The notes under the pieces: generated by a model | The model's database searches: none | Told to the model about the DNA's origin: nothing | Seen by the model: the letters and a program-made list of their open reading frames with translations, nothing else | In this document: one piece after another, positions 1 through 6,945 of the stretch | Layout: each line of letters starts with the position of its first letter | Position numbering within the stretch: the stretch's first letter is position 1 | DNA from: Paracoccaceae bacterium | Lineage (GTDB): Bacteria > Pseudomonadota > Alphaproteobacteria > Rhodobacterales > Rhodobacteraceae | NCBI GenBank assembly: GCA_007129775.1 | Contig: SKUV01000408.1 | Coordinates: 1 to 9,288 of the forward strand | Length of the DNA: 9,288 nt | Reading direction: 5' to 3' | Position numbers and translations under genes: made by a program

Positions 1-48
1 GGGCGCGGCCCGGCGGGGGCGGGGCGGGGAGGTGCCACCGCAAGAAGA

Positions 49-76
49 CAGGGGCCGGAGTTTCCCCCGGCCCCTG
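49..76 (-). terminator. Probable intrinsic, possibly bidirectional, terminator after the beta-helix gene
   Basis: A perfect inverted repeat has 10-base arms (49-58 and 67-76, CAGGGGCCGG and its complement) around an 8-base loop. It begins 25 bases past the stop codon of the minus-strand beta-helix gene. Read on the minus strand, the stem is followed by TGTCTTCTTG, a pyrimidine-rich but imperfect U tract. Read on the plus strand, it is followed by CCCTGTTTCGCTTTT, so it may also stop transcription entering from the left. The rest of 1-101 is GC-rich, and I could not support a gene in it. Confidence 0.6.
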
Positions 77-101
77 CCCTGTTTCGCTTTTAAGCCCCCG
101 A

Positions 102-2387
102 TCACACCGGATTGTCCATCCGAGCCGTCACCATGACGCTGCCCTGCGAGGCCGCGAGCCAGTTCAGCCGCACCTGATTGCTGTTGCTTCCCTGCAGAAC
201 CGTGGTGAAGGGCATGTCGCTGCGCCGTTGGCCGCCCGGGCCGGTGATCTCGCCCAGCGCCACGACGGAGGTGACGAAACGCGCCGCCCCGTCGAACGGC
301 AGGAACGGGCCCACATTCACCGTCCATGCACCGGCGGCGGAGTTCTGGTCGTGCCGGATCGTGACCGGGTTGTGGATCACCTGCTGTACCCCGTTGAAGG
401 CGTTGCCTTGCACCACCACGTTGCGGCACATCAGCGGGTTGAGCGTGGCATAGGTGGTATCGACCAGATCCACCCGCTCGATCTGCCCGTTGATGGTGCG
501 GAACACATTGCCCGAGATGTTCAGCCCGTTGATGAACTGGCCCGGCCCGTAGGGCTTGACCACCAGCCAGCGGAACCACGGCGCCACCCCGTTCACCGTA
601 AAGATATTGGCCGCGATCGTCAGCCCGCCGAAGGAAAAGCCCACGAAGGACGGGTCCGAGGTGTGCTCGTTCGTCCATTCGATGAAGCTGTTGTCGATAT
701 AGTTTCCGTTGATCGTGGTCTTGACGTTGGCATGGGTCAGCACCAGCCCCGCCTGCCGGATGCCCTGCGCCTCGTTGTCGCCCTGATAGAAATGGTTGTC
801 CGACAGCAGATGTCCGGTGCCCGCCAGCACGCAGAACGTGCCGAACCGCACACCCCGGTTGGCATGGATGCGCGCGTCATTGGCGTTGACATTGATCGCG
901 ACGGTGGTGCGGTCCTGACTGCGCAGCGGCATCTCGTTGGAGATGAAGTTGCAATGCTCGATCACCAGCCCCTGACAGCCCCGCCCGATGGAGGAAAAAC
1001 CCCGGTCGCGCGGACGGTTGAGCGAGAGCCCCGCGAACCAGTTGTTCACCCCCTCGGGCGGCAGCATCAGCCCGCTCGCCTCGCCCTTCAACAGCCATTC
1101 CATATCCGACATCTCGAACTTGCTGACCTGTGCGAAGCCCGAGAAATCGAAAAGATAGCGATAGCGGGTGAAGGTGTAGATCTGGGTGCCTTCGGCGTTG
1201 AAGAGCGGCTGGCTGAGCGTCAGGCTGCCCGCGCCCACGTTGCGCTCGGTCACATAGATCTCGCGCCCGACGCCGTTGCCCGTCACGCGCGAGCCCACGG
1301 GGATGTCGGCCACGTTCGAAACCCCCGACAGCGTGCGCGGCTGCGACGGCGTGTAGGTGCCGGCGCGGGTCTGGGTGAGCGTATCCCATGCCGGGCCTTC
1401 CTGCACGTCGATCAGCCCGTTGGTGATAAGCCGCCGTTGTTCGAACGTGTCCTGCCCGCCGGCCAGTGCCGCCAAGTCGATGGGCGCATCCACCCGCACC
1501 CGCCGCCCGCGCAGGTCGAGCACCACATGATCGGTAAAGTGAAACAGCGCCTGAATCGCCTTGCGCAGGCCCAGATCGGAACTGCCGAAGGCGGCCTCGT
1601 AGCTCGGGAAATCGAAACTGCGGGTCAGTTGCAGCCGGGTCTCGGGCGCCATGGTCAGCGTGCCCTCGAACCGCACCGGCGCGTTCAGGGTGATGTTGGC
1701 GCCGATGAAATAGCTGCCTGCGGGCACGAGAATCTGCCGCCCCTGTGCCGCGGCATCTGCGGCAAGGAAGGCCGCACGATCATCGGCCACCCCGTCGCCC
1801 ACCGCGCCGTAGTCGCGCACGTCCACCCAATCCATCATGTCGCGGTGGAAGGCGCTGGTGATATCCTCGACCACAATGTCGTCGATGCGCACCACGCCGT
1901 TGTTGGGCCCGGTCAGATCGAGCCCCACATGGGCGAAGATCGCCGCCGTGCCCCATGGCATGTCGACGCCGCCGCGGCTGCCCGTGCCGATGATGGCGCT
2001 GACGGTCACGACCGCGCCGTAAGCGGTGAGTTCCACAGAGGGGCCGGTCTGCGGCACGCCCGAAAGGTTGCCGCCTGCGCCGCCGGCCCATGCCGCGATC
2101 CGGACCGAGGGCAGGTTGCCGCTCATCGCCTTCACCCGCGCGGTCACGCGCAGATAGCAGCCCGGCAGGATCGGGGTCTGGCCGAAATGGCGCAGCCGCT
2201 GCACGCCGTCGGTTTTCTGCAATTCGAGGCAGCCGCCGAAATCGGCATCCGCCGTCACCAGCGCTGCGTTGGGCGCGCCGTCATAGCTGGGCGATCCGGG
2301 CGTGCCGTCGCCGCTGGACCATTGATCGAGCCCCGCCGAAAAGGGTGGCGGCATCAGCGCCAGCCCGTCGGTAATCGCCTTGTTCAT
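102..2387 (-). CDS. Pectate-lyase-superfamily (GH28-related) right-handed beta-helix protein
   Basis: The product is 761 residues long. Residues 15-180 look like a beta-sandwich, possibly carbohydrate-binding, ending in VVRIDDIVVED (165-175). Residues 188-235 carry the entry motif of the pectate lyase 3 / GH28-related superfamily (VDVRDYGAVGDGVADD, then ILVPAGSYFIG). From about 465 to 670 there are repeated beta-helix rungs with Asn turns, such as TTINGNYIDN (557-566), LNISGNVFR (622-630) and VVVQGNAFNG (657-666). The family acts on, or binds, acidic polysaccharides; enzymes and phage tailspikes share this fold. I recall close full-length relatives in Rhodobacteraceae annotated as glycosyl hydrolase family 28-related. 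I cannot assign catalytic residues or a substrate. No N-terminal signal peptide, membrane segment or RTX repeats are visible, which is odd for this fold. The ATG at 2387 has only a weak GGGA as ribosome-binding site. The gene stands alone, with 247 bases upstream. Confidence 0.85.
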   Translation of the reverse strand: MNKAITDGLALMPPPFSAGLDQWSSGDGTPGSPSYDGAPNAALVTADADFGGCLELQKTDGVQRLRHFGQTPILPGCYLRVTARVKAMSGNLPSVRIAAWAGGAGGNLSGVPQTGPSVELTAYGAVVTVSAIIGTGSRGGVDMPWGTAAIFAHVGLDLTGPNNGVVRIDDIVVEDITSAFHRDMMDWVDVRDYGAVGDGVADDRAAFLAADAAAQGRQILVPAGSYFIGANITLNAPVRFEGTLTMAPETRLQLTRSFDFPSYEAAFGSSDLGLRKAIQALFHFTDHVVLDLRGRRVRVDAPIDLAALAGGQDTFEQRRLITNGLIDVQEGPAWDTLTQTRAGTYTPSQPRTLSGVSNVADIPVGSRVTGNGVGREIYVTERNVGAGSLTLSQPLFNAEGTQIYTFTRYRYLFDFSGFAQVSKFEMSDMEWLLKGEASGLMLPPEGVNNWFAGLSLNRPRDRGFSSIGRGCQGLVIEHCNFISNEMPLRSQDRTTVAINVNANDARIHANRGVRFGTFCVLAGTGHLLSDNHFYQGDNEAQGIRQAGLVLTHANVKTTINGNYIDNSFIEWTNEHTSDPSFVGFSFGGLTIAANIFTVNGVAPWFRWLVVKPYGPGQFINGLNISGNVFRTINGQIERVDLVDTTYATLNPLMCRNVVVQGNAFNGVQQVIHNPVTIRHDQNSAAGAWTVNVGPFLPFDGAARFVTSVVALGEITGPGGQRRSDMPFTTVLQGSNSNQVRLNWLAASQGSVMVTARMDNPV

Positions 2388-2528
2388 CTTGGGAAATCCC
2401 CGCCTCGTTGCACCTGAGTGCGCTTCGGCCGGACGGGCGGAAGGGGCGATTGGCGGGCGAAACGTGGCCTGCCGCTATCAGGGCGCCCCCGGGTCGCAAC
2501 TCATCGCGAGGAACACCGCCGGGCCGGC

Positions 2529-2544
2529 TGCCACGACTGTGCCA
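2529..2544 (-). promoter_or_regulatory. Sigma-54-like -24/-12 element upstream of the beta-helix gene
   Basis: The minus strand reads TGGCACAGTCGTGGCA. This fits the RpoN consensus TGGCACR-N4-TTGCW with one mismatch (G for the second T), and the GG and GC dinucleotides are spaced by exactly 10 bases. It sits about 142 bases upstream of the ATG at 2387, within the 247-base gap 2388-2634. That gap holds no gene that I can support, and I see no good sigma-70 promoter in it. A chance match in GC-rich DNA is possible, and no enhancer site was identified. Confidence 0.25.
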
Positions 2545-2634
2545 GAGGTAGCAAGGCGATCTTAACCGTTTCTGAGACGGCCGCGCGCTGCCCCGGGGCG
2601 GCGCAGGCCCTGCAAACCATACAAAACGGGCGGA

Positions 2635-3069
2635 TCAGGCGCCGGTGGTGGGCGCGCGCAGCACGGTGACACCGTTGATCTGCCAGCCGTCGGCAGCCGG
2701 GATCATCTGGTATTCCAGCAGATGCAGCGCACCTTCGCGGTCGGTGATCATGACCCGCTGAATGCGCCTGTCGCCGTCCCGCCGCAGGTCCAGATAGCGC
2801 ACGGTACCGGGCCGCCAGACCATCGGATAGCCCTGCCGCACCATCCGGCCGAACCGTTCGGGCGTGCCGAACATCCCCTTGATGCCGGGCGAGGCATAGC
2901 TGAAGGCGGCGCCAAGATCATCGGCAAGAAAAGCGTCGATCTGGCGCTGTATCGTGCTCTCGATCTCGGGGTTGGGCGGGAGGTCGGTTTGGGCCTGCGC
3001 GCTTTGTTCAAACGCTGTCATGGGCAGGATCAGCACGGCAATGGCAAAGGCAAGCAAGGCGGAACGCAT
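2635..3069 (-). CDS. Small exported DUF4864-type protein
   Basis: The 144-residue product begins with a signal peptide: Arg2, a hydrophobic core at residues 4-19, and an AQA site giving probable cleavage after residue 26. It is therefore probably periplasmic or lipid-free secreted, since no lipobox Cys is present. The mature part fits the DUF4864 family as I recall it: an amphipathic helix IQRQIDAFLADDLGAAFSYA (40-59), the region PGIKGMFGTPERFGRMVRQG (61-80), then beta strands ending in DGWQINGVTVLRAP (127-140). This is similar in outline to an NTF2/SnoaL-like cone, but that resemblance is inference. The function is unknown. The ATG start at 3069 is supported by GGAGG at 3076-3080 (minus strand), six bases away. 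It lies 77 bases downstream of lysS on the same strand and may be read from lysS or from its own promoter. Confidence 0.85.
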   Translation of the reverse strand: MRSALLAFAIAVLILPMTAFEQSAQAQTDLPPNPEIESTIQRQIDAFLADDLGAAFSYASPGIKGMFGTPERFGRMVRQGYPMVWRPGTVRYLDLRRDGDRRIQRVMITDREGALHLLEYQMIPAADGWQINGVTVLRAPTTGA

Positions 3070-3099
3070 GGGGCACCTCCGGTTGAGCCATGCGGTAGG

Positions 3100-3127
3100 G
3101 TTCTAGTGCGGCCCGCCCGCCGGTCAA
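3100..3127 (-). promoter_or_regulatory. Candidate sigma-70 promoter for the DUF4864 gene
   Basis: On the minus strand, TTGACC (3122-3127) is separated by 16 bases from TAGAAC (3100-3105), a reasonable -35/-10 pair. It would give a leader of about 25 bases containing the GGAGG ribosome-binding site. It lies just past the lysS stop codon. It would let the small gene be expressed independently of lysS. Confidence 0.4.
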
Positions 3128-3146
3128 ACCCGAGGCGCAAAGGCGC

Positions 3147-4736
3147 TCAGGCCGCAAGTTCCCCCGCCAGCGCGCTGCCGATCAGCGCCCGGGTCTCCTC
3201 GATTCCGTAAAGCGCGATGAACCCGCCGAAGCGCGGCCCCTGGCTCTGGCCCAGAAGCACCTCGTAAAGTGCCGTGAACCATGTGCGCAGGGGGTCGAAC
3301 CCGTGCTCGCGACCCACGGCGAAGACCATGCTTTGCAGCGCCTCGGCATCCTGCCCGCCATCCCATTGCGCCAACCGCGCGGCCAGATCCTCCATCGCGG
3401 CCCGCTCGCGCGCATCCGGCAGGCGGAAGGTGCGCGCGGGCGCCACGAAATCGGCGAAATAGCGCAGCGCGAAGCCCGCAGCCTGATCCAGATCCGGGTG
3501 CGTCTCCGGGCTCGCCTCTGGGGCATAGCGGCGGATGAAGCCCCACAGCCCATCCTTGCCCGTCGCACCCGCGACCGAGGCGAGGTTCAGCAGCATTGCG
3601 AACGGCACCACCATGCGGCTTTCGGGCGGGGCGCCGTTGTGGATGTGCCAGACCGGATTGGCCAGCCGCTGCTCCGGCGTCTGGCCGGGGAAGGCGCGCA
3701 ATTGCTGGTGGTATTCGTCCACCGCCTTGGGGATCACATCCCACCATAGCCGCTTGGCCGTCTTGGGCTTCTGATACATGAAATGGGACAGGCTTTCGCT
3801 GGAGGCATAGCTGAGCCATTCGTCGATCGTCAGGCCGTTGCCCTTGGATTTGCTGATCTTCTCGCCATTCTGGTCGAGGAACAACTCATAGGTGAAATGC
3901 TCGGGCGCCCGCCCGCCGAGGATCTCGCATATCCGGTCGTAGATCGGGGTGTTGGTGGAATGATCCTTGCCATACATCTCGAAATCCACATCGAGCGCGG
4001 CCCAGCGCGCGCCGAAATCGGGCTTCCATTGCAGTTTCACGCGGCCACCCGTCACCGGCAGGGTCCATTCGCGCCCGTCCTCGTCATCGAAGGTGATCTC
4101 GCCGCGCGCGGCATCCACATTCTTCAGCGGCAAATAGAGGACGCGCCCGGTTTCCGGGTGGATCGGCAGAAAGATCGAATAGGTCTGCTGCCGCTCTGCC
4201 CGCAGGCTGGCCAGCATCACCTCCATCAGCGCGTCATAGCGTTCGGCGGCGCGCAGCAGCACCTCGTCGAAGTGGCCAGCCCTGTAGAATTCGGTGGCGC
4301 TGATGAATTCGTATTCGAAGCCGAAAGTGTCCAGAAACCGGCGCAGCATGGCGTTGTTGTGGTGCCCGAAACTTTCGTGCGTGCCGAATGGGTCGGGCAC
4401 ATCGGTCAGCGGGCGCTGCAGATGTTCGCGCAGCATCTCGGGGTCGGGCAGGTTGTCGGGGATCTTGCGCATCCCGTCCATGTCATCGGAAAAGCAGATC
4501 AGCCGGGTGGGAATGTCGCTGATCGCCTCGAAGGCGCGGCGCACCATCGTGGTGCGCGCCACCTCGCCGAAGGTGCCGATATGGGGCAGGCCCGAAGGGC
4601 CATAGCCTGTTTCGAACAGCACATGGCCCTTGGCGGGCGGGGCCTTTTCATAGCGTTTGAGCAGGCGGCGCGCCTCCTCGAACGGCCAGGCCTTCGACTG
4701 CATCGCGGCATCGCGCAAGTCTTGCATGCTGTTCAC
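3147..4736 (-). CDS. lysS: Class I lysyl-tRNA synthetase
   Basis: This cytoplasmic enzyme charges tRNA-Lys with lysine using ATP. It is the class I (archaeal-type) form found in many alphaproteobacteria in place of the class II enzyme. The 529-residue product has the HIGH signature as GPSGLPHIGTFGE (residues 46-58) and the KMSKS loop as KISKSKGNG (293-301), both in the Rossmann catalytic domain. The C-terminal part (about 390-529) is helical and should bind the anticodon stem. Length is typical of the family. The longest frame starts with GTG at 4736. An ATG three codons later (4727) is the better start, because GGTGAG lies about eight bases before it. It heads a minus-strand pair with the DUF4864 gene and diverges from the terB-like gene across 100 bases. 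Confidence 0.96.
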   Translation of the reverse strand: MNSMQDLRDAAMQSKAWPFEEARRLLKRYEKAPPAKGHVLFETGYGPSGLPHIGTFGEVARTTMVRRAFEAISDIPTRLICFSDDMDGMRKIPDNLPDPEMLREHLQRPLTDVPDPFGTHESFGHHNNAMLRRFLDTFGFEYEFISATEFYRAGHFDEVLLRAAERYDALMEVMLASLRAERQQTYSIFLPIHPETGRVLYLPLKNVDAARGEITFDDEDGREWTLPVTGGRVKLQWKPDFGARWAALDVDFEMYGKDHSTNTPIYDRICEILGGRAPEHFTYELFLDQNGEKISKSKGNGLTIDEWLSYASSESLSHFMYQKPKTAKRLWWDVIPKAVDEYHQQLRAFPGQTPEQRLANPVWHIHNGAPPESRMVVPFAMLLNLASVAGATGKDGLWGFIRRYAPEASPETHPDLDQAAGFALRYFADFVAPARTFRLPDARERAAMEDLAARLAQWDGGQDAEALQSMVFAVGREHGFDPLRTWFTALYEVLLGQSQGPRFGGFIALYGIEETRALIGSALAGELAA

Positions 4737-4781
4737 TCACCCAAACGTCAGCGCGCCCGCGCGCGCAAGGCCCGCTTCCTA

Positions 4782-4808
4782 TTGCCCAGCCAGCGCGGCG
4801 TCAATAAT
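4782..4808. promoter_or_regulatory. Candidate divergent promoter region between lysS and the terB-like gene
   Basis: On the plus strand, TTGCCC (4782-4787) lies 15 bases from AATAAT (4803-4808), a shortish -35/-10 pair pointing to the TerB gene. On the minus strand, TTGACG (4799-4804) could be the -35 of lysS, with a poor -10 near TAGGAA. The two would overlap. The 100-base gap must contain promoters for both genes unless lysS is read from elsewhere, but the exact elements are weak guesses. Confidence 0.3.
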
Positions 4809-4836
4809 CTGCGCCGCAAAAGCCCCGAGGGACCAG

Positions 4837-5259
4837 ATGACAAACACGCCTCCGCCCATGTCGCCACAGGATTGCCTTGTGGCCCTGATGATCGCCGTTT
4901 CGGCCTCCGACGAGCATATCCGGACGTCCGAACTGGTCACGATCCAGCAGATCGTGAACCACCTGCCGGTGTTTCGTGACTACGATGTCGACCGGATGCG
5001 GACCATTGCCGCAACCGTCTTCGAACTGTTTGAGGAGGAGGAGGGGCTCGACGCCCTCTTCGCGCTGATCCGCGAGGGCCTGCCCGGGCATCTGGCCGAA
5101 ACCGCCTATGCCATGGCCTGCGACGTGGCCGCCGCCGATGGCAAGCTGGAACAATCGGAATTGCGGCTGTTGCAGGAAATCCGGCACGAGTTGAACATCG
5201 ACCGGCTCGCCGGCGCAGCGATCGAACGCGGGGCGCGTGCGCGACACATGACGCTGTAG
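4837..5259 (+). CDS. TerB-family (tellurite-resistance-like) protein
   Basis: This small acidic, helical, probably cytoplasmic protein has 140 residues. It shows the two metal-binding-type acidic loops of the TerB fold: SASDEHIRTSEL (22-33) and AAADGKLEQSELRLL (98-112), in the DG-x-(I/L)-x-x-x-E pattern. Pseudo-symmetric helical halves surround the loops. TerB proteins are named for tellurite resistance, but stand-alone ones like this are widespread and their role is unresolved. No terC, terD or terZ neighbour is present, so resistance to tellurite should not be assumed. The frame is open upstream to 4657, but ATG 4837 is the likely start. GAGGG (4827-4831) lies five bases before it, and the upstream extension runs antisense to lysS. 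It converges on dacB. Confidence 0.85.
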   Translation: MTNTPPPMSPQDCLVALMIAVSASDEHIRTSELVTIQQIVNHLPVFRDYDVDRMRTIAATVFELFEEEEGLDALFALIREGLPGHLAETAYAMACDVAAADGKLEQSELRLLQEIRHELNIDRLAGAAIERGARARHMTL

Positions 5260-5292
5260 GGCCGGGGCGACGAAGCATCGCAATTGAAGCGA

Positions 5293-5314
5293 GGGCAGCG
5301 GCTGGCCGCTGCCC
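5293..5314 (-). terminator. Hairpin between converging terB-like and dacB genes, possible terminator
   Basis: A perfect inverted repeat with 10-base arms, GGGCAGCGGC and its complement, surrounds TG. The inner pairs would open to make a workable loop. It starts 58 bases past the dacB stop on the minus strand, where it is followed by TCGCTTCAATTG, a poor U tract. On the plus strand, 33 bases past the terB stop, the stem is followed by GC-rich sequence. Its place between converging genes suggests termination or 3'-end protection, more likely for dacB. Confidence 0.45.
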
Positions 5315-5372
5315 GGGCGGCTGAAGCGGCGGTTAACCGGGCGCGCATGGAATCAGGCCGGCGCGCGCCGTA

Positions 5373-6896
5373 TCAGCCGGGATGGAGTGCCACCCAGCGT
5401 TCGATCAGCGCCTGTTGAAGGCTGCGTGCGCGCAGGGTCCATTCGCGCCCGCCGGGCGGGCGTTCGCGCGCGGCCCCGGTGATACCGGCCCGCACCTGCA
5501 TGTCCGCAGACAGGATCACGAAGGCCAGCGGCACCCCGCCCCGCCCGTCGACATAGCCGCCAAGGCCGCTGACGAAATTGAGCGTGCCGGTCTTGGCCGC
5601 CACGCTGACCGGATGGTTCGGCAGGACGTTGCCGCGCGCATCGCGCATGGGGAAGTCGCGCAACAGCCCGCGCAGCCAGCCATCGGCCTGCGCCCCTGCA
5701 AAGAAACGCACGAAGGCCCCGGCGCTGAGGCGGGAGGTCCCGTTCAGACCGGAATGATCGTGCAGCACCGCGCGCTCCACCCCGTGGCGACTGGCCAGCC
5801 AGGCGGCCATGGCCGCGCCCGAATCCCCGAGGCTGCGCGGGGTCTGCCCGCGGGCAATGGTTGCCGCAAGGCCCACCATCTCGGCGGTGATATTGGTGGA
5901 AAACCGCAGCATCCCGCGCAGGATCGCTACAAGCGGGTCCGAGCGGCGCTCGGCAAGAACGCTGCCCGACAGCCGGCCACGCTCCACCCGGGCCGCCGGC
6001 AGGGTGATGCCGTGGCTGCGCGCGAGGCTGCGAAACACGTCGCCGGCATAGGCCTCGGGGTTGCGCACCGGCAACCAGCGGCTGCCGCCATTGCCCAGCG
6101 CGCCGGCGGCAACGGTCCAGTTGTCCACGCCGCCGCTGTCGCTGTAAGTGTAGACCGGCAGATCGCGCGCGGCGACGCGCATGGTGGCACTGCTCACATC
6201 GGGCTGGAACCGGCTGTCGCGGGCATCCATCGACACCCGATAGCCCGACCCGGCCCGCTGCCACTGGAAATGCACCCGGTTGAAATTGAGCGCGATGCCC
6301 GAGACGGCCGGGCTGTAGCCCACATGATCGGGCTGTTCCGGGTCGATCGTGCGGATCGACGGCAGCGCGCCGCCGTTGACGATGAATCGCCCCGTGATCT
6401 CGCGCAGGCCCCGCTCGCGCAGGGCCGCGGCGAGGGCGCCCAGATGGTCGGTCGTCAGGGTCGGATCGCCCCCGCCGGCAAGGATCAGATCGCCCTGCAG
6501 GCGGCCGTTCTGCACCGGCCCGGTGGCCAGCACACGGGTGACGAAGCGGTGATCGGAGCCGAGGCTTTCCAGCGCATAGGCGGCGGTGGCCGCCTTGATC
6601 ACGCTGGCCGGGGGCAGCCGGTCCGACGCGCCGCGGCTTTCGAGCACCCGTCCATTGCGCGCATCGGCCACCACGAAGGCCACCTGCCCGCTCAGCCGCG
6701 ATTCGGCCAGCAGCGCCTCGACACTGGGGGCCGCGTGCCCGGGCGCGGCAGTGACGGCGCGCGGCGGCCGTATCGGCGGAAGGGGCGAGCGTGCCGGCGG
6801 ATTGGCCAGCGCCGGCGCCGATGCGCCGGCCAGCAATGCCCCGAGAACCCAGCGTCTGGAATAGGTTTTCACTGCGAAATCCGTCGTTTTTCGCAC
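5373..6896 (-). CDS. dacB: D-alanyl-D-alanine carboxypeptidase/endopeptidase (PBP4 type, peptidase S13)
   Basis: This periplasmic low-molecular-mass penicillin-binding protein removes the terminal D-Ala of peptidoglycan stem peptides and cuts peptide cross-links. The 507-residue product has all three active-site motifs: SVIK (Ser98, Lys101), STN (333-335) and KTG (435-437), plus HDHSGLN (379-385). The 232-residue gap between the first two motifs is the PBP4 hallmark, reflecting inserted domains II and III. The N terminus has twin arginines in SRRWVLG (13-19), a hydrophobic run and ALA before residue 32. This resembles a Tat signal peptide, though a Sec signal is possible. The longest frame begins with GTG at 6896 without a clear ribosome-binding site. 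A second GTG at 6872 (residue 9) would put the signal peptide right at the start. It is probably cotranscribed with nadD, 49 bases upstream. Confidence 0.94.
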   Translation of the reverse strand: MRKTTDFAVKTYSRRWVLGALLAGASAPALANPPARSPLPPIRPPRAVTAAPGHAAPSVEALLAESRLSGQVAFVVADARNGRVLESRGASDRLPPASVIKAATAAYALESLGSDHRFVTRVLATGPVQNGRLQGDLILAGGGDPTLTTDHLGALAAALRERGLREITGRFIVNGGALPSIRTIDPEQPDHVGYSPAVSGIALNFNRVHFQWQRAGSGYRVSMDARDSRFQPDVSSATMRVAARDLPVYTYSDSGGVDNWTVAAGALGNGGSRWLPVRNPEAYAGDVFRSLARSHGITLPAARVERGRLSGSVLAERRSDPLVAILRGMLRFSTNITAEMVGLAATIARGQTPRSLGDSGAAMAAWLASRHGVERAVLHDHSGLNGTSRLSAGAFVRFFAGAQADGWLRGLLRDFPMRDARGNVLPNHPVSVAAKTGTLNFVSGLGGYVDGRGGVPLAFVILSADMQVRAGITGAARERPPGGREWTLRARSLQQALIERWVALHPG

Positions 6897-6945
6897 TTAA
6901 GCCCAGGCTCGGCGGCCGGGCAAGCCCCGGCGTGCCGCCACCGGG

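Noticed and set aside
1..93. Frame open from the left edge to TAA at 91-93 on the plus strand
   Set aside because: It is only 30 codons, biased to Gly, Ala, Arg and Pro, and runs through the terminator hairpin; no evidence that it is the end of a gene.
228..2417. A 729-codon open frame on the plus strand across the beta-helix gene
   Set aside because: It is antisense to a recognisable protein, rich in His, Arg, Ala and Gly without any domain, and is the usual mirror frame of a GC-rich gene.
2551..2565. CtrA-like box TTAA-N7-TTGC on the minus strand, upstream of the beta-helix gene
   Set aside because: Only one half-site matches the TTAA-N7-TTAA consensus; this is too common to support.
4657..4836. 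N-terminal extension of the TerB-like frame
   Set aside because: It overlaps the start of lysS in antisense, has no family similarity that I recognise, and the ATG at 4837 has a good ribosome-binding site.
5330..5339. Ten-base palindrome CGGTTAACCG between terB-like and dacB genes
   Set aside because: It is short, single copy and lies between converging genes, so an operator role is unlikely.
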